From an uncultured Candidatus Actinomarina sp. (lineage in GTDB: Bacteria; Actinomycetota; Acidimicrobiia; Actinomarinales; Actinomarinaceae), in the NCBI GenBank assembly GCA_902615855.1, contig CACMQN010000002.1:84054-148053 (forward strand): DNA of 64,000 nt, given 5' to 3'. Positions within the stretch are counted from its first letter, which is position 1. Every line of letters starts with the position of its first letter. The notes under the pieces are model-generated. The model was not told the DNA's origin. It searched no databases and saw only the letters and a list, made by a program, of their open reading frames with translations. A program made the position numbers and the translations under genes. Positions 39,820-49,834 of this stretch are shown piece by piece.

Positions 39820-41337
39820 TTAGATGAAATAAGCAACAGCAAGAAGTATTCCTGTTAAAAAATGAATTCCAATAGTTGATACATTTACAAGAAGGAGTTC
39901 ATAGGGCACTTTTTGACGATCTGCTTCAGGATCGTTCCATTTAAGCATCCAATCATCCGCCATTTTGAATGCTTTCCATACTAACCCCAATGGAATTAGT
40001 GCTATGAATGCATAAACTGTTCCAAAATCAGTAAAGAAACTTAAAATACCTATCAACGCCACAGAGGCAAAAGCCTCAATCATAAATTGTTTGTAAAGGG
40101 ATAGAGGCTTTTCTAACCTCATCCAGCCATCATTAACAGCTGTTCGAACAACCCAAGTGTTCTTACCAACAGCAGCATCAGAAGGGGCGTCTTGGAATTG
40201 ATTTATCCAAACGATAAGCATTACTAACAATGCAATTGGTACTGATGCAATTGAAGCTTCTGCCCAGTTCCAAAGAGACAAATCATTATTATGTATTGGT
40301 GCAGTAAGAACATAATGTGCACCCATTACCATTACAGGGCCAAAACCTAAAGCTATTGCGATTTCTCCAAAACCCTTATATCCAAGCCTTATGGGATCAC
40401 CCGTATACCCTAGTGCTAAAAAGGTTCCAATTATTCCAGTCCAAAGAATTGGTGTGTTGCCAAAAACAAAACCACTAATTTGTTGGTTAATATATAAGCC
40501 AATAATAACTGTTCCAATAATACTCACCAATGCAGTTAGAAGTACTTGCCCAGGAGTCATTAAACCAACCTGAATTACTCTACTTCCTCCATTAAAAGGA
40601 CTTGCGACTTTATTTATCTCATCAGCATTTGAAGTATGATCAAAATAATCATTTGATGCATTTGTTGCTATCTGTGCAAGACAGGCACCACCTAACACAA
40701 GCCAAAACATATTCCATGACCACGCACTGTTTAAATTTTCTGATTTTAGATCACTCCATGCCACTGACGCACCAATCAATATTGGTGCAATAGTAGCTGT
40801 TAGAAAGGGGGCTCTAACAGTACGTAGCCACAGTCCAACTCTTTTTAACGCTAATTTAAAAGCGAACTTCACAGCCGAAGTTCTATTAGCTGGATATGTT
40901 TTCCACTCAAATTGCTCTTCCTGATAAAAGTCGACATATTTTACAGTTGTTGGTTTGATTCTGTAATAACCAACAACATCATTTTTCTTTAAAAATTCAT
41001 CTTCCATATATTCTTTAAAAGCTTCAGTAGTTGAGAGAACCATTTCATAAGCTTTTTCTTTTTCATCCTCATCTTTGATTTTGTAACATTCTCCATCTAT
41101 TTGTAAACCCCTAATGCCTTCTTGTCCTTTTGGCCATATGACAACATGAACTCTTGGATTTAGACGGATTTGTTCAGCTTTTCTTGTTGGATTAAATGTG
41201 AAGAATACAAGATCTTCTCCATCCCGAGCATAGAAAACTGAAGCACCAGATGAGTTTCCACCAACACTTGTCGCTATAAACATTCTGTCAGCGGAATCTA
41301 AAACATCTTCAATTTTTTTATCTAATACATCGTTCAT
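39820..41337 (-). CDS. Fusion: PNPOx-like flavin/F420 split-barrel domain + UbiA/MenA prenyltransferase
   Basis: N-term MFIATSVGG...RVHVVIW...; C-term UbiA motifs NDYFDHTSNADEINK and a second D-rich motif NQFQDAPSDAAVGK; ATG at 41337 chosen. Confidence 0.88.
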   Translation of the reverse strand: MNDVLDKKIEDVLDSADRMFIATSVGGNSSGASVFYARDGEDLVFFTFNPTRKAEQIRLNPRVHVVIWPKGQEGIRGLQIDGECYKIKDEDEKEKAYEMVLSTTEAFKEYMEDEFLKKNDVVGYYRIKPTTVKYVDFYQEEQFEWKTYPANRTSAVKFAFKLALKRVGLWLRTVRAPFLTATIAPILIGASVAWSDLKSENLNSAWSWNMFWLVLGGACLAQIATNASNDYFDHTSNADEINKVASPFNGGSRVIQVGLMTPGQVLLTALVSIIGTVIIGLYINQQISGFVFGNTPILWTGIIGTFLALGYTGDPIRLGYKGFGEIAIALGFGPVMVMGAHYVLTAPIHNNDLSLWNWAEASIASVPIALLVMLIVWINQFQDAPSDAAVGKNTWVVRTAVNDGWMRLEKPLSLYKQFMIEAFASVALIGILSFFTDFGTVYAFIALIPLGLVWKAFKMADDWMLKWNDPEADRQKVPYELLLVNVSTIGIHFLTGILLAVAYFI

Positions 41338-41417
41338 TAATTTGAACTCTAATATGCTTGTGAAATAATACACAAAGTCCTTAGTGTTTATTTCTTAGGC
41401 ATTTATTATTAAAAAGT

Positions 41418-43172
41418 ATGTTTGATGTCTTCAAAACCGCTGAATTTAAAAGAGCTCTTACCTTTTATGTTCAGGAAGTAAAAAATAATCGTAAACACTT
41501 TTTAATTTCAATGTCGTCTGCGGTGATTTGGTGTTTCCTTGTTGTTTTGCATCCTTATCTAATAAAAAGAATTGTTGATGATGGTATTGTTGCTAATAAT
41601 CGCCAAATAATTGTTGTCTTCATATCTTTTCTTATTGTTATTGGTTATATAAGAGCAGCTTCAATAGGCATAAGAAGGTACTTTAGTATGTCTGTTTCAT
41701 TCAATGTTGAAGCAGAGATTCGAAATAGCATCTTTGGTCATATGCAAAAACTTGCATTTAAATACCATGATAAAGTGCCAACAGGTGAATTAATGGCAAG
41801 GGCATCAAGTGATGCATCACAAGTAAGGCTTGCTTTTGCAATTGCACCATTGGCAACCGCTAATGTTTTTCTTCTTCTTATACTTAGCATTACTCTTGTA
41901 TCGATAAGTTTTACTCTAGGAGTTATTGTTCTATTATCAATTCCGCTAGTTCTCTGGCTAGCTGGCATTTTTGCATCAAAGGCAATGGAAATCTCGCTAA
42001 GGGTAAAAGAGGCTGAAGCAGAGATGACCACTGAAGTTGAGGAACAATTAGGTGGTATCAGAGTTGTAAAAGCTTTTGGAAATGAAAATGAAGCATCAGA
42101 AAAAGTAGAAAGCTCAATAGGAAAAATTTATGATACCTCTATTGATTTTTTACATTTAAGAACAAGATTTGTTCCTATGTTTGAACTGATACCAATGATT
42201 ATCACTTTGGTTGTCCTTTTGCTTGGAGGTTACCTAGCATTAAATGATTTAATCACATTAGGTGACTTTATAGCTTTCACCCAGTACGTTATATTATTAA
42301 TTTGGCCACTCAGAATAACAGCATGGTTCTTATCAGAAATTCCTTCAAGTGTTTCAGCTGGAAATAGAATCTTACAGTTGCTGGATGAACAACCTACAAT
42401 TTTTGATAATGAAAAGTTAGAGTCTTTTCCCGACAATGGAAACGGAAGTATTGAATTTGAAAATGTGAAGTTTAGTTATGGCAACGAAAATATTTTTAGA
42501 GATCTTAGTTTTAAGGTTAGTGGTCAAAAAACAATTGCTATTGTTGGTGCAACTGGATCAGGAAAATCAACATTAGCATATTTACTTCCAAGGCTATACG
42601 ATATAGATTCCGGAAATATAAAAATCGATGGAGTAGATATTACAAATATTAAATTAGAAGAGCTAAGGAATAATGTCAGTTTAGCTTTCGAGGAAAGTTT
42701 CTTATTTTCAAATTCAGCCAAAGATAATATTGCTATCGGTTCAATTGAAGCATCTCAAGAGAAAGTTGAAGAAGCTGCAATAATTGCAAAAGCACACGAA
42801 TTTATATCACAATTACCGGAGACATATGAAACTAAAGTTGGTGAACGTGGCTATGGATTATCTGGCGGACAGCGTCAAAGAATTGCACTTGCACGAGCAA
42901 TCGTAAGAAATCCAAAAATATTAATTCTCGACGATGCACTTTCTGCGGTTGATGCCTCAACTGAAGAAGAGATTAGGAATGAATTAAAAAATGTTATGAA
43001 CAAAATGACAACTTTAATTATTACTAATAGGGTTCCAACTATTGAATTATGTGATGAGGTTTTATTTATAGAGGATGGAAGGATTAAAGCTCAAGGAAAA
43101 CATGAAGAAATTCTTGAGGATGTAGCTTCTTATAGGAATTTATTCTTAGAAGAACAGAAAGTGCAGAATTAA
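41418..43172 (+). CDS. ABC exporter half-transporter with degenerate NBD
   Basis: TM domain + NBD; Walker A GATGSGKST; LSGGQRQ; Walker B ILDDALSAVD (D for E); H-loop ITNR (N for H). Confidence 0.93.
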   Translation: MFDVFKTAEFKRALTFYVQEVKNNRKHFLISMSSAVIWCFLVVLHPYLIKRIVDDGIVANNRQIIVVFISFLIVIGYIRAASIGIRRYFSMSVSFNVEAEIRNSIFGHMQKLAFKYHDKVPTGELMARASSDASQVRLAFAIAPLATANVFLLLILSITLVSISFTLGVIVLLSIPLVLWLAGIFASKAMEISLRVKEAEAEMTTEVEEQLGGIRVVKAFGNENEASEKVESSIGKIYDTSIDFLHLRTRFVPMFELIPMIITLVVLLLGGYLALNDLITLGDFIAFTQYVILLIWPLRITAWFLSEIPSSVSAGNRILQLLDEQPTIFDNEKLESFPDNGNGSIEFENVKFSYGNENIFRDLSFKVSGQKTIAIVGATGSGKSTLAYLLPRLYDIDSGNIKIDGVDITNIKLEELRNNVSLAFEESFLFSNSAKDNIAIGSIEASQEKVEEAAIIAKAHEFISQLPETYETKVGERGYGLSGGQRQRIALARAIVRNPKILILDDALSAVDASTEEEIRNELKNVMNKMTTLIITNRVPTIELCDEVLFIEDGRIKAQGKHEEILEDVASYRNLFLEEQKVQN

Positions 43173-43173
43173 G

Positions 43174-44901
43174 TTGAAAGATAAAACTTTTTCAAGATCC
43201 ATGAAATTGGTCCCAGAGGTAATCAATAAGTTTCTTATTAGCTCATTAATTGCTCTATTAGCAACAGGATTAAGAATGGTGGGACCTAATCTAATATCAA
43301 ATGGAATAGATGATGGCGTTTTAAAATCTGACTACAACTATGTTCTTCAGCAATCTTTATTTTATTTAATTACATTAGTTTTTCTCTATTTTGTCACCAG
43401 TCAGGCGTTGCTTTCAATAGGTATGGTTGGAGAGACCTATGTTCGTAGAGTGAGAGAAAAATTATTTAGACATATGTCTTCACTTGATATTAACTATTTT
43501 GAAAAAAATAAAACTGGAGTATTAGTTGCTCGACTTACCTCAGATATGCAGAGTTTAAATGAATTTGCGAGAGAAGGCGCAAGTAGTGTGATAACAGCAC
43601 TGTTGACAATATTTGGTGCTGTTGTAGCTGTCTTTTTAGTAGATGTCCAACTATCCATACTTGCTTTTGTAATCATGCCGATATTGGCAATAGCAACTAA
43701 AATTTTCAGAAATTATGCTGACACAACTTATTGGGAGGTAAGAGAGTGGATAGGACAAGTTCTATCATCTCTTCAGGAAGGTATTTCTGGTGTCAGAGTG
43801 ATACAAGCATATACCGATGAAGATACTCAAATAAAAAGATTTAAAAAAGTCAATAAAGAACATTTCAATGCAAACATGAGATCAGCAAGAAACATTGCAG
43901 TTTATTTTCCATTTTTGGAATTTACAAGAGTGTCATCGATAGCAACAGTCTTATGGTTTGGCTCTCAGAGAATATCTGAAGGAACTCTTTCCGTTGGAGA
44001 ATTGGTTGCGCTTCTATTTTATTTAAACTATTTTTTTGATCCTCTCATACAATTGTCATTTAATTACGATACATTAAGATCAGCGGGATCCTCAATGAAG
44101 AAAGTTTTCTCAATTCTTGATGAAAAGCCTAATTTGAGCAAAAAAGGTGAAGAGTTTCCTGACGATGATTTAGAGCAGACAGTTGAATTTGATAATGTAT
44201 CTTTTTCATATGGAAGAGAAAATGTCTTGCATGGCGTTTCATTTTCAATAAATAAAGGAGACAAGATTGCTATTGTCGGAGAAACAGGAGCGGGTAAAAG
44301 CACTATTGCAAAATTAATTTTAAGATTTTATCTTCCTACAAATGGCAGTATGAAATATTTTGGTGTCGATTCTAACGAGGTTGATGAAGATTGGGTCAGA
44401 GAAAATGTTGCATTTGTTCCACAAGAAAGCTTCTTGTTCAGGGGAACAATTCGGGAAAATCTCATGTATTCAAAACCTGATTTGGAATCTTTGGAAGAGG
44501 AATTATCTTCAATCGGTGTTCTTGATTGGTTTGATAGATATGAAAACAAGCTTGATCAAGAGGTTGGAGAAAGAGGGGGAAATATTTCAGCAGGGGAAAG
44601 ACAATTTGTAGCTCTTTTAAGAGCTGTATTAGCAAAACGAAAAATTATTGTTTTTGACGAGGCAACAGCCAACTTAGACATTGAATCTGAGTCATCAATT
44701 TTAGATGCTACTGAAAAGCTTTTGGCTTTTCAAACTTCCATAGTTATTGCTCACAGGCTCGAAACAGTTCTAAATGCTGAAAAAATAATGGTGATGGAAA
44801 ATGGAAATTTGATTGGTTTTGACAGCCACAACAATCTGTTAAAAAATAATCAGACCTATAAAGACCTTTTTTCTGCTTGGAACTTAGTTAACGATCTTTA
44901 A
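43174..44901 (+). CDS. ABC exporter half-transporter with canonical Walker B/H-loop
   Basis: GETGAGKST; signature ISAGERQ; VFDEATANLD; IAHRLET. Confidence 0.93.
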   Translation: MKDKTFSRSMKLVPEVINKFLISSLIALLATGLRMVGPNLISNGIDDGVLKSDYNYVLQQSLFYLITLVFLYFVTSQALLSIGMVGETYVRRVREKLFRHMSSLDINYFEKNKTGVLVARLTSDMQSLNEFAREGASSVITALLTIFGAVVAVFLVDVQLSILAFVIMPILAIATKIFRNYADTTYWEVREWIGQVLSSLQEGISGVRVIQAYTDEDTQIKRFKKVNKEHFNANMRSARNIAVYFPFLEFTRVSSIATVLWFGSQRISEGTLSVGELVALLFYLNYFFDPLIQLSFNYDTLRSAGSSMKKVFSILDEKPNLSKKGEEFPDDDLEQTVEFDNVSFSYGRENVLHGVSFSINKGDKIAIVGETGAGKSTIAKLILRFYLPTNGSMKYFGVDSNEVDEDWVRENVAFVPQESFLFRGTIRENLMYSKPDLESLEEELSSIGVLDWFDRYENKLDQEVGERGGNISAGERQFVALLRAVLAKRKIIVFDEATANLDIESESSILDATEKLLAFQTSIVIAHRLETVLNAEKIMVMENGNLIGFDSHNNLLKNNQTYKDLFSAWNLVNDL

Positions 44902-45718
44902 TTCTTTTGTTAGCCAAATCACAATACTCTTTATTTATTTCGTAACCGACATACTTTCTATTTGAATTTAAAGCGGCTAAAGCTGTTGTTCCACTTCCCA
45001 TAAATGGATCCAGTATTAATTCATCCTTATAAGAATATAAATTTATAAATTTATCAACTAGTTCTTCAGGAAAAGGTGCTGGATGGCCAATTTTTTTTGC
45101 CTTTGCTGGAAGAATATTCCATATTGAAAGTGTTGAATCCATAAATTCTTCTTTATCAATCGTAGATACACCCTCTTTATTTCTATTAAATGACTCTTTT
45201 GAAAATACCAAACAGTATTCATGTAGATCCCTAATCACTGGGTTTGATGCAGATAACCAACTGCCCCATGCAAAGTTTGCATTGGCACCTTTAGATTTTT
45301 GCCATATTATTTCACCCCTCATAATGAATCCTATGTTAGTCAACATGTCCGTAAATTTATTTGAGAAAGGTATATAAGGCTTCCTTCCTAAATTTGCTAC
45401 ATTAACAACTAGACGACCTCCTGATTCCGTAACTCTGTAAACTTCTTGAAAACATGATTCCATTAACTTCCAATATTTTTTGTCATCAAGATCAAGGTCA
45501 CTTAACTTACCAACATTGTATGGAGGGGAAGTAACCGTTAAAGAAACACAATTATCAATTAGCTCACTCATATGTTCGGCGCTTTTATTAAATATTTTAT
45601 TTTTTAACTTTGATACATTGTTCTCTGATTGTGTTTCAAAGTTAGTCTCAGTTTGAAATTTTGAAACAAATCCTTTTCTTGAACCTGATCCATCTTTATA
45701 AACTGATTCTTTTGACAT
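44888..45718 (-). CDS. Beta-class DNA methyltransferase (N4-cytosine or N6-adenine)
   Basis: Motif IV VTSPPYN in the N-terminal half and motif I DPFMGSGTTALAAL at the C-terminus. Confidence 0.9.
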   Translation of the reverse strand: MSKESVYKDGSGSRKGFVSKFQTETNFETQSENNVSKLKNKIFNKSAEHMSELIDNCVSLTVTSPPYNVGKLSDLDLDDKKYWKLMESCFQEVYRVTESGGRLVVNVANLGRKPYIPFSNKFTDMLTNIGFIMRGEIIWQKSKGANANFAWGSWLSASNPVIRDLHEYCLVFSKESFNRNKEGVSTIDKEEFMDSTLSIWNILPAKAKKIGHPAPFPEELVDKFINLYSYKDELILDPFMGSGTTALAALNSNRKYVGYEINKEYCDLANKRIKDR

Positions 45719-45724
45719 GATCTA

Positions 45725-46162
45725 TTATCTTATTTCCTTTAAACCAAATTCTATTTCTTCTTTACTTTCTAACTCCAAGATTTCTTCAGATAAATTTTCA
45801 TAATTTTTATGTTGCAAATAGGCCAAGTTACTTATTTTTAAAATTTCATCAGTAGGTGCACTTTCTGAAACCCATAAAATTCTTTTTAAGGTACTTTCTT
45901 TAATTGCACTTAAAAAAACATTTCTAAGATCCGATTTGATATCTTCAAAAAATACGCCGCAAAATGCACCGTGTGAAGCTGTTGAGATGTGAGTATCATC
46001 TAAAATATCACCTATTGCTTTTTTTCCAGGAATAGATTTATTAAATGTTTCTTCTAATTGATCAGATAAAAACACCCTTAAATCACCATTTTGCAAGGAT
46101 AGTTTTTCAACAATTTCTTTTTCAGAACTATTTGATGGATTTACACATATAACAGGCATCAA
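45725..46162 (-). CDS. Hypothetical protein upstream of DNA methyltransferase
   Basis: Intact 145-aa ORF, 6 nt upstream of the MTase ATG, same strand. Confidence 0.6.
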   Translation of the reverse strand: MMPVICVNPSNSSEKEIVEKLSLQNGDLRVFLSDQLEETFNKSIPGKKAIGDILDDTHISTASHGAFCGVFFEDIKSDLRNVFLSAIKESTLKRILWVSESAPTDEILKISNLAYLQHKNYENLSEEILELESKEEIEFGLKEIR

Positions 46163-46240
46163 TTAAAGTTTAATTAATAATAAGAGAAATCTATATTCAT
46201 TGCTCTTATTATTGAAACGAGACTTAACTAGAATTAAATT

Positions 46241-47650
46241 ATGACTGACGTAGATATAGATATTGGTAAATACTCTTTGGGGTGGTCTGACCCTGAAAAG
46301 AATGTTTTTAAACCTGAAAAAGGATTGAATGAAGACATTATTAGAAAAATGTCTGAGATTAAAGAAGAGCCAGAATGGATGCTCGATTTTAGATTAAAAG
46401 CATATAAAAGATTTCTAGATAAACCTATGCCTGAATGGGTAGCTAAAGATAAACTAAATAAATTAGATTTCGATGATATTTATTACTACATCAAACCTAC
46501 TGAAAATCAGGCAGATTCATGGGATGAAGTACCTGAAGAGATCAAACAAACATATGAAAAATTAGGTATTCCTGAAGCAGAAAGAAGCTACCTTGCAGGA
46601 GTTACAGCACAATACGAAAGTGAAGTTGTTTATCACAAAAATCGTGAAGATCTTGAGAAATTAGGTGTTTTATTTTGTGACATGGACACTGCTGTCAGAG
46701 AATATCCTGAACTTGTTAAAGAATATTTTGGAACAGTTATTCCTCCTGGAGACAATAAATTTGCAGCATTAAATTCTGCAGTATGGTCTGGTGGATCTTT
46801 TATTTATGTACCAAAAGGCGTTCATGTTGAAGATCCTTTGCAGGCATATTTCAGAATCAATGCTGAGAATATGGGCCAATTTGAAAGAACCTTAATTCTT
46901 GTTGATGAGGGAGCATCAGTTCATTATATAGAAGGATGTTCAGCACCTGTTTACACAACTGATTCATTGCACTCAGCAGTGGTCGAAATTGTAGTAAAGG
47001 CATCTGGTACTTGCAGATATACAACAATCCAAAACTGGTCAAATGATGTTTATAACTTAGTGACAAAAAGAGCACAAGCATATGGCAATGCAACAATGGA
47101 ATGGATCGATGCAAACCTTGGTTCAGGATTAACAGTAAAATATCCATCTGTATACTTGATGGAGCCAGGAGCTCATGGTGAGGTTTTGTCAGTCGCATTT
47201 GCAAATAGCGGTCAACATCAGGACACAGGTGCAAAGATGGTGCATCTTGCTCCTGATACTACTTCCTTGATTACTTCAAAATCTATTTCAAAAGGTGGTG
47301 GAAGAGGAGCCTATAGAGGTTTAGTAAGAGTAGAGGATGGTTCTGAAACAGCAAAAAGTTTTGTGAGATGTGATGCATTGATTTTAGATGATGAATCTAG
47401 ATCAGATACGTACCCTTATATGGAGATTGAAGAATCTTCAGCAGAAATTGGGCATGAAGCTACAGTCTCAAAAGTTGGTGAAGATCAGCTTTTTTACTTG
47501 ATGAGTCGTGGGCTTTCCGAAGAAGAGGCAACTTCAATGATTGTTGCTGGCTTTGTCGAAGAATTTACAAAAACACTTCCAATGGAATATGCAATGGAAT
47601 TTAACAAATTAATCGAACTCAATATGATTGAGGCCGGTGCTGTAGGTTAA
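46241..47650 (+). CDS. sufB: Fe-S cluster assembly protein SufB
   Basis: [40 protein letters not shown]. Confidence 0.96.
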   Translation: MTDVDIDIGKYSLGWSDPEKNVFKPEKGLNEDIIRKMSEIKEEPEWMLDFRLKAYKRFLDKPMPEWVAKDKLNKLDFDDIYYYIKPTENQADSWDEVPEEIKQTYEKLGIPEAERSYLAGVTAQYESEVVYHKNREDLEKLGVLFCDMDTAVREYPELVKEYFGTVIPPGDNKFAALNSAVWSGGSFIYVPKGVHVEDPLQAYFRINAENMGQFERTLILVDEGASVHYIEGCSAPVYTTDSLHSAVVEIVVKASGTCRYTTIQNWSNDVYNLVTKRAQAYGNATMEWIDANLGSGLTVKYPSVYLMEPGAHGEVLSVAFANSGQHQDTGAKMVHLAPDTTSLITSKSISKGGGRGAYRGLVRVEDGSETAKSFVRCDALILDDESRSDTYPYMEIEESSAEIGHEATVSKVGEDQLFYLMSRGLSEEEATSMIVAGFVEEFTKTLPMEYAMEFNKLIELNMIEAGAVG

Positions 47651-47666
47651 TTGCATAGGAAGTAAT

Positions 47667-48836
47667 TTGAACACAAAATTAGTTGAAAAAAATCTTGGAA
47701 AAATAACATCTAAAGATTTTTCTGATATATCTGTAAAAAATGAAGACTGGAAATACACCGGAAAAAATGTGTATTCAGTTAATGAATTCGAAGTTGGTAA
47801 ACCTGTAAATATTGAGAAAAATGAGACATTTAACATTGATACAAATTGTCACGAATTCGTTGTTAATGTTGAAGAAGAAAAAATAGAAGTCATAGACATA
47901 GCAAAAATAGAGAAACCAATTATTGACGAATCAATTAAAAGACCATTAGATAAATTTTTAGTTGAACAATTTGAGAAATTGACTGGTGGATTTCAACTTA
48001 ATGTTAAAGATGACTTTAGTCAGTACTATTCAGTAAATTTTCAAAATGAGGAAACAGCAGTCCCATATCTAGGTGTAAATGTAGCAAAAAATAAATCAGG
48101 TAAGCTCCTATTAAATTTTGGTGATTTGGTAAATGGCAATATATTTCCTGCAATAGAATTATTTCTAGAACAGAATGCAACTCTAGAATTAATTATCAAT
48201 GTAACATCAAAAAATGACATAAGTATTGTCAATAATCTTTACGCCAAACTTCTAAATGATGCAAATCTATCTGTTCATATGGTTAGTACTGGTGGCTTGT
48301 TTTCTAGGTCAAGATTAGATGTTGATTTATATGGCAATGGTTCCGGATTTGAAATTGATGGCGTATATTTTGGAGAGAATGCTCAGATACATGATACAAG
48401 GGTATTTGTGAATCACTTAGGCAAAAGCACAACATCAAATATGATTACTAAAGGTGTATTAGGTGATGAAAGTTCTTCTATATTTACAGGAACTATACAT
48501 ATTGCTGAGGGAGCTGTTAAAACAGAATCGCAGCAAGAAAATAGAAACATAATTCTAACTGAAAAAGCATCAGCGCAATCTGTTCCAAACTTGGAGATTC
48601 TTTGTGATGACGTTATTTGTGGACATGGTTCATCAGTTGGGCCAATTGATGAAACTCTATATCACTATGTTATGTCTAGAGGCATAAATAAAGAAGATGC
48701 TGAAAAATTATTAATTAAAGGTTTCTTTAATGAAGTAATCAATGAGGATGCTTGGGAAATTATTCATGATGAAGTTGCAGATACTTTAGCTAAAAAGTAT
48801 GAAAATATACTAGGAAGAAAATCAGATGAAAGTTAA
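47667..48836 (+). CDS. sufD: Fe-S cluster assembly protein SufD
   Basis: SufBD fold; CDDVICGHGSSVGPIDETLYHYVMSRGI. Confidence 0.92.
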   Translation: MNTKLVEKNLGKITSKDFSDISVKNEDWKYTGKNVYSVNEFEVGKPVNIEKNETFNIDTNCHEFVVNVEEEKIEVIDIAKIEKPIIDESIKRPLDKFLVEQFEKLTGGFQLNVKDDFSQYYSVNFQNEETAVPYLGVNVAKNKSGKLLLNFGDLVNGNIFPAIELFLEQNATLELIINVTSKNDISIVNNLYAKLLNDANLSVHMVSTGGLFSRSRLDVDLYGNGSGFEIDGVYFGENAQIHDTRVFVNHLGKSTTSNMITKGVLGDESSSIFTGTIHIAEGAVKTESQQENRNIILTEKASAQSVPNLEILCDDVICGHGSSVGPIDETLYHYVMSRGINKEDAEKLLIKGFFNEVINEDAWEIIHDEVADTLAKKYENILGRKSDES

Positions 48837-49140
48837 AACCATAAACACATCAGAGGTAAATGAAAATTCTGTAAAAGTTGTAAGTATTGATGATAAAGAC
48901 ATAGCAATTTTTAATGTTGAAGGTGAATACTTTGCCATAGACGATATGTGTTCTCACGCAGAAGCATCACTTGCTGAAGGAGAAGTATTTGATTGTAAAA
49001 TTGAATGTCCATTGCACGGAGCAGAATTTGATTTAAAAACAGGAGAGGCTGTAACTTTACCTGCAACTAAACCAGTTGCTACATATGAAATTACTGTCGA
49101 AGATGAAGTTATTTATTTAGAAATGGAAGACAATGCTTAA
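48826..49140 (+). CDS. Rieske-type [2Fe-2S] ferredoxin (suf-operon)
   Basis: CSHAEASL...CPLHGAEFDLKTGEA. Confidence 0.93.
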   Translation: MKVKTINTSEVNENSVKVVSIDDKDIAIFNVEGEYFAIDDMCSHAEASLAEGEVFDCKIECPLHGAEFDLKTGEAVTLPATKPVATYEITVEDEVIYLEMEDNA

Positions 49141-49834
49141 AATAGAAAACCTAAAAGCCTCAATTGGTGATGTTGAAATTCTAAAGGGGATTAATTTAGA
49201 GATAAGCAGTGGAGAACTCCATGCAGTCATGGGGCCAAATGGCTCAGGAAAATCAACTCTTTGTCATGTACTTATGGGTAATACCGATTATGAAAAAGAA
49301 GGTAAGGTAACACTTAATGGAGATGACGTATTATCAATTCCACAGTTTGAAAGAGCAGAAAAAGGAATTTTTCAATCATTTCAATATCCCGTAGGTTTAC
49401 CAGGTGTTACGTTAAAAGAATTAATAGAATCGTTCCTAGAAAATGTAGATGAAGATGAGTTAATTGAAACATCTAAAAGGTTTAACTTAGAAGAATTCTT
49501 AGATCGCGATGTAAATGTAGATTTATCAGGTGGAGAGAAAAAAAGATCAGAATTATTTCAATTATCATTGATGAAGCCATCTTTAGCCCTTCTTGATGAA
49601 ATAGACTCAGGTTTAGATATTGATGCAATTAAATCTGTTGCATCTTTGATTAACGAAAATAGAGATGAAAAAACAACTTATATATTAGTTACTCACTACA
49701 GCAGAATACTGAAATATCTTGATGTTGATAAAGTCCACATTGTTGTTAACGGTAAAATCGTTAAATCAGGTTCAAATGAATTGATTGAAGAAGTCGATTC
49801 TGGTGGATACACTCAATATCAGGAAGAAAATTGA
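49133..49834 (+). CDS. sufC: Fe-S assembly ATPase SufC (copy 1)
   Basis: GPNGSGKSTL, FQSFQYPVGLPGV, LSGGEKKRSE, LLDEIDSGLDID. Confidence 0.93.
   Translation: MLKIENLKASIGDVEILKGINLEISSGELHAVMGPNGSGKSTLCHVLMGNTDYEKEGKVTLNGDDVLSIPQFERAEKGIFQSFQYPVGLPGVTLKELIESFLENVDEDELIETSKRFNLEEFLDRDVNVDLSGGEKKRSELFQLSLMKPSLALLDEIDSGLDIDAIKSVASLINENRDEKTTYILVTHYSRILKYLDVDKVHIVVNGKIVKSGSNELIEEVDSGGYTQYQEEN

Noticed and set aside
46857-47234. Antisense ORF inside sufB
   Set aside because: His/Leu-rich shadow translation of a conserved gene.
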